From the NCBI GenBank assembly GCA_033961575.1, contig CM066730.1, forward strand, positions 153,415,523 through 153,479,522: 64,000 bases of DNA, in the 5' to 3' direction. Below the pieces are notes generated by a model. It was not told the origin of the DNA. It worked only from the letters and a program-made list of their open reading frames with translations, and made no database searches. A program made the position numbers and the translations under genes. This document shows, one piece after another, positions 55,786 through 64,000 of this stretch. This DNA is from Aselliscus stoliczkanus. Its lineage: Eukaryota; Chordata; Mammalia; Chiroptera; Hipposideridae. How positions within the stretch are numbered: the stretch's first letter is position 1; every line of letters starts with the position of its first letter.

Positions 55786-56084
55786 GTAAATCAATAGCAG
55801 ACATTCACATTAAACAAACATCAGGACACCATGTCACCAAAGCCCCCAGTTTGTAGCCACTGGAGAGACTCCCTAAGTTCCATCCATCCCTGACTGGTCA
55901 GTTTCCCTGCATCCTTCCTGAGAAGTGAATAGAAGGCAGATCTCCAAACTTGACCAGTTCCATTTGCTATATGCTGTTTAAAAAGCCCCTGAACTTCCCC
56001 CGCCCCCTGCCTTTATGCACTGGCTGGGAGCTTCCTTACCCTTAATGCTCAATACAGCTGAACAGATGTACTTAATTTGATAGA

Positions 56085-56240
56085 GAACATCTTGTGTTCC
56101 AGGCACCTGAATAATTGTCCCCATCTTCCAGATGAGGAAATGGGGCCTAGGGAGGGACACACTTGCTCAAGATCACACAGTGAATCAATGACAGAGCCGG
56201 GGCTGGAAGCCCAGCTAGGGTGACCCCCAAGCTGTCTTGC
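56085..56240 (-). repeat. MIR SINE, antisense
   Basis: Reverse MIR: 'tgtccccatcttccagatga', 'acttgctcaagatcacacag', 'gacagagccggggctggaag'. Confidence 0.6.
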
Positions 56241-56744
56241 ACTTCCTGAAGGGTCCTCACACAGACACGCACTACTAGGACAGCAGGTGTCTGGAGCTCA
56301 GGGAGGGAGGAGACAGGGGAAGGAGCCCTGAGCTAGGGTCCGATTGTGTCTGCCAGAACCAGATTATGACTTCATTCATGCAACAAATAAGGACTGCCAG
56401 GATTGTCTCTGGCCCTCTCTGGGGCCTCAGTTTCTCCATCTGTACAAGTGGAGATGGCACACAGGAGCTGGCTGGCTTGGGCCTCTGTAATTTCCCCAGT
56501 AGAGAGGCCCAACTGGCAGCCACTTTCTGGAGCATCTTGGCCTATCATGTCTGGCTGCAATTTGGGACCCTTGCCCAGCCCAGGAGACAGAGCTGGGACA
56601 GATGGGCACGGCCTGGCTGGCTCTCCCTGGCTGGGGCTTATTGTGAGATTCATTACAACCCTTCCTCTCCACCCCCTCACAATTCTGTGACTATCCCACT
56701 CATTCAGAAAGGCAGCAAGGAATAGATGAATGGTTTGCTTAGCA

Positions 56745-56940
56745 CTGCAGTTCTCAAACTATAGCGGCATCAGAATCACCTGGAGGGCTTATTAAAATAC
56801 TGATTTCTGGGCCCCATTCCTAGGGTGTCTGATTCAGTAAGTGTGACGTGGGGCCCGAGAACTTGCATTTCTACAAAGTTCCCTAGTGATACTAATGCAA
56901 CTCTTCTGGGGTCCAAACTTTGAGAATCACTGGCTTAGTT
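56745..56940. mobile_element. MER5A hAT-Charlie element
   Basis: Nearly full length: 'cagttctcaaactatagcgg', 'atcagaatcacctggagggc', 'ttattaaaatactgatttct', 'gtgtctgattcagtaagtgt', 'agaacttgcatttctacaaa', and a right end 'aactttgagaatcactgg'. Confidence 0.85.
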
Positions 56941-57194
56941 AATAGGAGTGGTTACAGCTGACTCAACTATTAGCTGCTTCAAGGGTTTTTAAACAACTGT
57001 AATCATTGCCTTCCCTGCTTCCCCCCCCCCCGCATTGCCCCCACTACCATGGCCTAACTCAAATCACTGCTCAGAAGTAGCAGCCAAACACGGTATCAAG
57101 GAAAGCCCCTCTGGGGAGGCAGGTCTCGTGCCAACATTGGCTTTACCCAATTTGCTCTGTAACCCCATAACTGCCCCTGCTGGCCAAGGATTCC

Positions 57195-57325
57195 TGTTGG
57201 CCAGGGGCTGGGCCAAGCCCTCTACATGCATATTTTTCATCACTGCTCATAATAACCCCATGAGAGCAGCACGGTAATCACCCAAGGATGACCAATGAGG
57301 AACCAGAGGCTCAGAAAGGTGTTCT
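57195..57325 (-). repeat. MIR-like fragment, antisense
   Basis: 'ctcataataaccccatgaga' followed by 'gaggaaccagaggctcagaa' reads as a reverse MIR piece. Confidence 0.4.
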
Positions 57326-57339
57326 ATCATGGCTGCATA

Positions 57340-57465
57340 GCTCTGTGAATATACTGAAAACCACTGAATTGTACACTTTAAAAGTGTACAATTTTTAAAA
57401 GGGGGGTGGTTTATGGTATGTGGATATCCTCTTAAAGCTGTTATTTACAAGGGGAAAAAAAAGAT
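57340..57465 (+). repeat. Old L1 3' end
   Basis: 'aaccactgaattgtacactt' and 'gtggtttatggtatgtggat' are typical of old L1 3' UTR ends; an A-rich run follows. Confidence 0.5.
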
Positions 57466-57779
57466 AGGAAGAAAGGTACACAAGGTTTTCCCAAGTCATA
57501 AGGCAGGGACCTGAACCCAAATCCACCTGGACCAGCAAGCCATCCTACCTCCCTGGGCCTCAGTTTCCCTGTTTGCAACATGAGGTAGGGAACATCAGTG
57601 TTATGACTCTCAAGCAGTGGGGTAGAGGGAGAGGGTGATCCATGAGCTCAATTCCAGATTCTCTGGAATGTACCTGGAGAGACAGATGCTTGGAGGCTAG
57701 AGAGCTGGGGTTATGGGGGGTGGTCCACAGAGCAGAAAAGAGGTTATTACCTAACCTCTCTGAGCCACATTCACTTAAG

Positions 57780-59500
57780 AAACATTAATTACCACCTACA
57801 ATCAGCCAGGTTTATGGTAAAGCCAGAACTGAATAATCCAGGCCCCCAAGAAATGAACAAGTATGACACAGCAGTGACATGATGGACGAGGTGATGATGT
57901 GTGCCCAGGGGGCTGGGGGCAGCCCTAAGATGGTTTTAGCAGAGCCAAAGTGGGGGAATCAATGAAGACTTGTTGAAGGAGGTAACAAGGACAGGGATGG
58001 GGGTGCCCCAAGCAGAGAAAGCAGGTTATGCAAGCAACAGAGACGTGGGAGCCTGCAGACAGCCAGGACCGGCAGCAGCTCTGGATGGTGGGGGCCGGAA
58101 GTGAAGGGGGTGGAGAAACCAGAGAGGTAGCCAGATCTAGAGGCCTGGAGTGGCTCCCTCAGGCATCATGAACCTTCTCCTAAAAGCAATGGGGAGCCAT
58201 TGAAGAGTTTTAAGAGAGGGAATGACATGGTCTGATTTGTGTTCCAGGCAGTGTGGAGTGTGGCTTAGAGGAGGTGAGACTGATGAGGAAAAGCAAGCAG
58301 ATGGTGCCCCAATAATTCAGATTATAGCAAGATGACGGTGGTGGCACTACAGAGAAGTGGATGGCCTGGAGAAAGTTTCAGGAAATAGGACTCGGTGATT
58401 AATTGGAAATGGGAACAATGAGGGAGAACGGCTCATGTTTCTGGTGTGGTCACTGGATGGATAAAGTTGCTATGAGTAAGCTGTGATAGGAGACCCCTGT
58501 GGGTGGAGGAGCAAGTGTGGGGGGTGATGAGTTCCATTTTGGACACAGAGATAGAGAGGGACACTGGGCATGAAGAGAGAGACCTGAGCTGGAAATGCAG
58601 ATTTGGAGGACATCAGGGTCGAGGTGGTGACTGAGGCCATGAGAGCAGCTGAGACCATCCAGAGAACATGTGGCAAATTTAGAGGAGGACTCGATGGAAC
58701 CCCAGAGGCGCGGAGGGAGGATAGACCCTCCACCCAAGCTGGGAAGGAGCAGCCAGGAACATGGGAGAGAAATCAGAAGAGAGCAGTCAGGGCCAAATGA
58801 AGGAAGTGTTTCAGGAAGGAGGGAGTGGACAACAGTGTCAAATGCTGCCAAGAGGTCAAGTGAGATAAGCCCTGAAAAATGTTCATTGGATTTGGTGACA
58901 AGTTGGTCACTGGGTACCTTGGCAAGGGCAGCCTTGGAGGGAGGCAAGGAGTGGAGTAGGCCCAATGGGGTGAGAAAGGGAGAGAGGTAGTGGGGAAGTA
59001 GAGACAGTGAGTGTGGATATAACTATTTTAAGAAGTTTGACGCAAACAGTAGAGGCTGGAGAAGGATACTGAGCACGGGGAATTTTTTTTTTTTTTTTTA
59101 AGGACTATAGAAGGGGAATGGAAGAAGTCAGGTGAGCAGGAGAAGTTGAAGATGTGGGAGAGAGAGGGAACTATCAATGGATGAAGTACTCAGGGGCAGC
59201 AGGGAGGCTGGGATACAGGGCAGGGGAAGGGCTGGTGCTGAGCAGAAAGGACCTGGCCAGCTTCCATGGTGACAGGTGGGAAGGGGAGAGATTCAGTGGG
59301 AGAAGAAGGTGGGGGACCGGAGGAAAGCCCAGAGAGCTCCCAAGGGGTTTGACTTCCTCTATGAAGAAGAGACCAGGTCCACTTCTCAGAGGTGGGGAGC
59401 ATGGCTGGGGGGAGGTGGTCTGAAGCGATGGAGGAGGTTTGAAATAGCTGGAGTGAAGGATTGGAGAGGACGCTGACCAGGCCCTTGGGAACACAGGACC
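57780..59500 (-). repeat. L2 LINE fragment with reverse-transcriptase relic
   Basis: Long antisense L2. In the middle, a minus-strand frame of 171 codons (58450-58965) still reads as the L2 reverse-transcriptase core, with an L-D-L-L-A-A-F-D-T-V stretch (the RT palm region containing one catalytic aspartate) and S-L-L-P-E-T-L after it. A poly-T run sits at 59082-59099. The frame is lost on both sides, so it is a dead fragment. Confidence 0.75.
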
Positions 59501-61854
59501 ATTGTCCCCAACAATGAGAATGAGAGAAAAGATCCAAACCATCACAGGTGCTGGACAGATGCATTTTTTGTTCGATTTGGTTTCAGGTTTTATGTTTCTG
59601 TTTGTAATCACTGATGATCCTGAGGGAGGAAGCAGTCTATGTGGGATAAGGGGACACCCCCCACCACACCGGGCAAAGTAAATGCAGATTTAGGCCTTGC
59701 CCCTTGCTTCCTCCTGGGTCTCATTTCTCCCTTCCCTCTCTCCAGTGTTCCTCCTTCCAGACAGTCCTGCCTGTGTCTGCTGCCTGCCTGGCCACCAGCC
59801 GGCTCCCTCTTTCTATAGCTGGCCTTGGCAATACGTGAACCCAAAGGCCAGGACCCAAAGGCAAAGATCTGACTTCCCTCTTGGGGAAAGATGGGGCCAA
59901 TCTGTCCCCATTCAGCCAAAGTTCCTGGAGGGCAGAGGTCATGGCCTTCACCACCTTTCAGGGGAAAAGGGCTTCTTAAGCCCCAAACCAGAGCTGATAC
60001 TGCAGAAGGGACTCCAGCTGGACCTGAGAGGCAGGGGGGTGCAGTGCAGCCTGGAGGGGCCCAGGCTCTTCTGGGAAGAACAGGCTTGTACTTTCTCTTA
60101 CAGGGGGACAAAGGGGAGGGGCAGTCAGCCAACCCTCAGAGTGAGGCTCTTTCCAAGAATCCTCAGGGGCTGGGACAAGAAGTTTCCCCTGATCCAGCGA
60201 TTCTAAATATGGCAAAGGGAGCAAAAGCACGTGACCCAGTGCCCCACACCAGGGCTGCTGCACAGCGGCTGCTTCTCTGGGCCAGAGGTTGGCGCTGGGG
60301 CTCAGGGTAAGACATGAGGTCTCAATGGAGCCTCAGTTTCCCTTCTGAAACATGCAGGTGGGGGACAACTCAATAAGGACTGAAGTCCCTTCAGCCCTCC
60401 ACCCTATTTCTCCTGCAGTGGAGTGGAGGGGAGAGGGCTGGCCCTCAGCTCAGTCCCAGATTCTTTGAGGATGTCCCTGGAGGGACAACAGCCGCCAGCA
60501 CATAGTACAGACTATGGAAAAAATGCCCCCTCTTGGAGGACCAATTAGAAAAAGGCATTCTCTTTAGCCTGAAAAATTATAAAAAGTTGACCCCTTCTAG
60601 ATGGCCCCAGTAGAAACAGGCCTCCCTTCCTCTGGGCTGACCCACCCCTGAGTACAGGCTGGATTTCAGTGCCACTGGCATCATCTCAGCTACGCCCCTT
60701 TGCACAGGATGCACAAGGCCCTGGGATCACCGACAGCCACTGCAGCTCCAGCAGGGCCAACTCTGTGTGGTACCACATGGCTCCATGCCTCTCTCCTGGC
60801 CCACACTGACTGATCTACAGCTAAATACTGACCCAAGAATGGTCCCGCTCGGTGGGGCTGAGCCAGTCAGGTTGTCTTTTTCAGGAATGGAACTAAGAAC
60901 CATAGAGGAAAGTCGGCGGAGGGGCAGAGAAGTGGAGATGAGGCCAAGATCTCATTTCCCCTCTCTGCTCCATGAAGCCCCAGTGTGCTTCCTGCCATGA
61001 TGCTACAAAGGTCTTCCCTGTCCACATGCCTATTTTTCTCCACTTAGTGTGAATGGTCTTGGTCCCACTAGGAGATGGTAGGTGGTGTCTTCTGGACAAG
61101 GTGTTTAATGAGTCATAGCCTGGTTCTCGCCCACCTAGACCCGCTCCAACCCCCTCCTACTTGTTCATGCTGCTTCCCTCTGACATGCCAGCCAGACTAC
61201 CTGGTGCACCAGGTAAGTGGGCCGAGCAACATATCAACAGGAGCCAAGGGTGGGAACAAGGGGGAGTGAGGGCCATCCATCTGCTCAGGACTTGCCAGGC
61301 AGCGCCGCTGACTCCTCAAATAAATGGAGCGTGGGCCTCCCAAGCAGGGGACCAGCAAAATAAGAGCAATCTAAAGGATGGAAGACAGGCAGCCTGGGTG
61401 TTAGAAACTTAGACAACATGGCCAATGGAAACTGTCCCTCGGTTCTACCTGAGCAGCTCCTTGTGGGTTTGAGTGACTCGGTTTTACATGCTGAGCTTGG
61501 CATAAGATTTCCTTTGAACAAAGAGCTTTGCTGCTTTTTTAAAAAGGGCCAAATCCACCAACTTGCAGGGTCAGGCCCAACAAAGCTCCTTAGCATGGTT
61601 GCCAGGAAGGTCCTTACCCACCCTGCCACTCACTCTCCCCCACTGTCCCCCACTCAGTGCCCAACCTGGCACTTGGTACCCTATTGTCATAGCTCTGTTC
61701 CCCCACAACAGCAAGCCTTCACTCATGCTGCCCCTCCTCTAGCCACGCTGGGTTAGGTAGGAGCCTCTGCCTAGGGCTCCTTAATGTCCCCTTCCGGTCT
61801 CTGTGCTCACCTCCAACATGGCATATACTTCAGGGCATGAAAAGCTCAGTTTGA

Positions 61855-61961
61855 GGGCCGGCCGAGTGGCGCGGTGGTTAAGCGCTGACTTGGGAAGCCA
61901 GCGGCCCCGGTTCGGTCCCACATATGAGGGCCAGTGACACTGCCCTCAAAAAAAAAAGAAA
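61855..61961 (+). mobile_element. Short tRNA-derived SINE
   Basis: GGGCCGGCCGAGTGGCGCGG head, GGTTCGGTCCC B-box-like segment, 'gagggccagtgacactgccc' and poly-A. A perfect 16-base duplication, gaaaagctcagtttga, flanks it (61839-61854 and 61962-61977). Along with 24217-24337 it looks like the youngest copy here. Confidence 0.92.
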
Positions 61962-62274
61962 GAAAAGCTCAGTTTGATTACCTGCCTCCTCCTACAGGCC
62001 AAGAGCTGGTTGAGGTCTTGTCCTTTTCACCTTGAATGCCCTGTGCCCAAGTCAAAATGGGCGCTGGGTAAAAGTTTCCTGAGAGAGGGGACGACCTTAG
62101 CACTGGATCTCTCTGACTGGCACCACCCACCTTCCCCAGTGTGTCACCCTGCTGGCCTAGCCTGACTCCACACCTCAGTTCCCCTGCAGCAGACGAGGCT
62201 ATGAGGGAACCCCGGAAGGAGCCACTCCAGGACCACACAGCCCAGAGCCACAGAGCATTCACTCAGTGACTCAC

Positions 62275-63660
62275 TCATTCATTTATTCCGGAAGTATTTG
62301 CTGAGTGCTCACCAGGGGCCAGGCACAAAGACAGACAACATCCCTCCCTTCATGGAGCTTACATCTCATGGGGGCGGGGATGGATAATAAGCAAATAAAG
62401 ATTCAAAATGTGAACAAAAAAGAGGCTGTGCAATAAACCTCACAAGTTCAGGGTGGCCACACGGCAGGTGTGATAAACTCATTGACCAAAAGTAACCACA
62501 CAGGATTTTCTGATCACAAATTCCTCACTGGGCAGGTCACAGCAGGTAGTCACATCCCAGGCCTACAGCTTTCTTAGCAAAGGTCAGTCTCTACCTGATG
62601 AGCTCTGTCTATTGCTCTTATGCATGCATGATAACATACCTTTGCAATGTCAGAGTGATTTTTCTATTTCTCGAAGGCACAACCAGCAGCACCAGAGCAC
62701 AAGACCACGAGAGCAGGAGACCACAGAGCCCCTCATTGTTATTTTGTTGCCCACATACCATCTCTATTTACTGTAAATGATTAACTATCCTGTACCTACC
62801 ATTGTAAAAGAAGTATGTGTTTCTCCATTTTGCCTTTTATCCAATCCTAGAGATTTCCCGGTTTTGCTTTCTCCCACCCCCTTAATCTACCACCAATGGA
62901 TTTCATGTAACCTTCCTTAGGTATCCTCCTTTGATTCTAACATATAAAATAAGCTGCAAAACTCTTATTCTCTGAAGCATCTGAGGTCTTGCTCCCCGGC
63001 CTATGTCATCCTTTGAGTTTGGCTCAAATAAACTCATAAAAATTCTCTACAGGTTTGGACGTTTCTTACGTTGACAACAATGTCAGACGATGATGGAGAA
63101 AAATTAAGTGGGAAAAGGGGACAAGGAACATCGGTATGGGAATTGAGAGTGGTCAGAGCAAGCAGCTTTGAGAGTCTGACATTTGAGCTGAGATCTGAAG
63201 GAAATGAGGGAGTGAGTTATGCGGACATCTGGGAGGAGAGGGAAAAGCAAGAGATCTGAGCCAGAGGGTGCCTGGTGTGCCCCAGAACCATCAAAAACAG
63301 AAGTGCTTCCAGAATGAGTGAGCAAGGGAAGAATAGGAGGCTGTGAAGGCAGAGAGGCAGTGGAGGTGGGAAGCAGATCATCTACTGGCTACTGTGAGAA
63401 TTTGGGCTTTTATTACAAGGGACATGGGGAGTTTTTAGCAAGGAGTAACATGATCTGACATGCTTGCAAATGATCATACAGGCTATTGAGTGGAGAATAG
63501 ACGACGGTGCAGGGAAGAGGTGGGGGAGGCGGCAATGACCCTTGCCCTGTGTGAGATGGGAAGCTAATGGTATAATCCAAGTGAGAGATGATGAGGACTT
63601 GTAAGAAGGGAAAGTGGAGGTGGCAAGAGGTTATCAGATACTGACTATATTTTAGCACTG
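62275..63660 (-). repeat. L2 LINE 3' fragment, split by an LTR
   Basis: Antisense L2. 62275-62410 has 'gtatttgctgagtgctcacc', 'cttcatggagcttacatctc' and 'aataagcaaataaag'. It resumes at 63083 with 'tggagaaaaattaagtggga', 'acatttgagctgagatctga' and 'agtaacatgatctgacatgc'. The LTR at 62411-63076 separates the halves. Confidence 0.7.
62411..63076 (+). mobile_element. Solo retroviral LTR
   Basis: A 666-base block that interrupts an L2. It begins TGAACA and ends TTGACA, flanked by aaaatg and acaatg (5 of 6 bases alike). It carries a TATAAAA at 62943-62949 and an AATAAA at 63027-63032, the spacing expected from U3 promoter to R/U5. No internal retroviral sequence follows, so it is a solo LTR. Class not resolved; the boundaries are inferred from the L2 break. 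Confidence 0.6.
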
Positions 63661-64000
63661 AAAGATCCCTTAGAGTCAATCAATCCTCTTATAGATGGGA
63701 AACTGAGTCCCAGGGAGGGTATGACCTACCTGAGATCATATAGTAGATCAGAGGCAGAGCTGAGCCTAACACCAAGATTTCCCAGTTCCTATGCTGAAAT
63801 GTTCTTTTGATTTCTCTTCCTTCTGTAGAAGGACTCAGGCACCTGGCCCTCACCTCCACCTCAACAATTCCCTCATTCTGGCATCAGGCTGGGCCAGTCC
63901 CTGCCCTTCCTGCTGTATGTGACAGGGTGTCACTGGGTTCAAGGAATGCCCAGACCTCCAGCTAGTTGAGTCCTGGCAGAGGTCAGGGTCACCTCTAAGG

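Noticed and set aside
58450..58965. 171-codon open frame as a host gene in KCNQ4 intron 1
   Set aside because: The sequence is an L2 reverse-transcriptase relic inside a longer L2 copy.
61855..61930. tRNA gene (A-box and B-box-like sequence), also at 24217, 52015 and 54193
   Set aside because: These are tRNA-derived SINE heads with poly-A tails and target-site duplications; they do not fold as complete tRNAs.

Overview
This window is mammalian nuclear DNA. It is gene-sparse and repeat-rich, with CpG-island sequence confined to one promoter, spliced genes with GT-AG introns, and many ancient mammalian repeats (L2, MIR, MER5/MER20-type hAT, MaLR LTRs, ERVL/MLT2). On top of these lie younger lineage-specific insertions: tRNA-derived SINEs whose long forms end in a tail like that of SINEs I recall from rhinolophoid (yinpterochiropteran) bats, plus short DNA transposons with intact terminal inverted repeats. 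A bat, probably of the Rhinolophus/Hipposideros/Megaderma side, is the best guess. This rests on recall of repeat families, not on a search.

Two protein-coding genes are supported, and they face each other tail to tail. CITED4 (plus strand, intronless CDS 9634-10179) sits in a CpG island with a GC box, CCAAT box and TATA box, and ends at an AATAAA signal at 10696. KCNQ4 (minus strand) enters from the right. Exons 2 to 14 can all be placed at the base level between 51867 and 29874, followed by a roughly 2 kb 3' UTR to about 27900. Exon 1 and the promoter lie beyond base 64000. The arrangement matches the CITED4-KCNQ4 neighbourhood of human 1p34.2.

Layout: 1-9224 is the upstream flank of CITED4, made of L2, MIR, LTR, MER5A and SINE debris. 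9225-10720 is CITED4. 10720-27900 is the spacer between the genes, holding two CTCF-like motifs close to CITED4, a Tigger-like element, L1/L2 pieces, a MaLR LTR, the 3' half of an ERVL provirus (pol fragment, dUTPase-like region, MLT2-type LTR) and a young hAT element. 27900-51867 is KCNQ4 exons 14 to 2 with introns. 51868-64000 is the 3' part of KCNQ4 intron 1, rich in L2, SINEs and one LTR.

The two genes do not form a pathway. CITED4 is a CBP/p300-binding transcriptional co-activator; KCNQ4 (Kv7.4) is a voltage-gated potassium channel of cochlear outer hair cells, vestibular hair cells and smooth muscle. I found no new multi-gene system. The points most worth a second look are the KCNQ4 substitutions in what is probably an echolocating lineage, the modular SINE family, the young DNA transposons, the nested ERVL remnant and the paired CTCF-like motifs between the genes.
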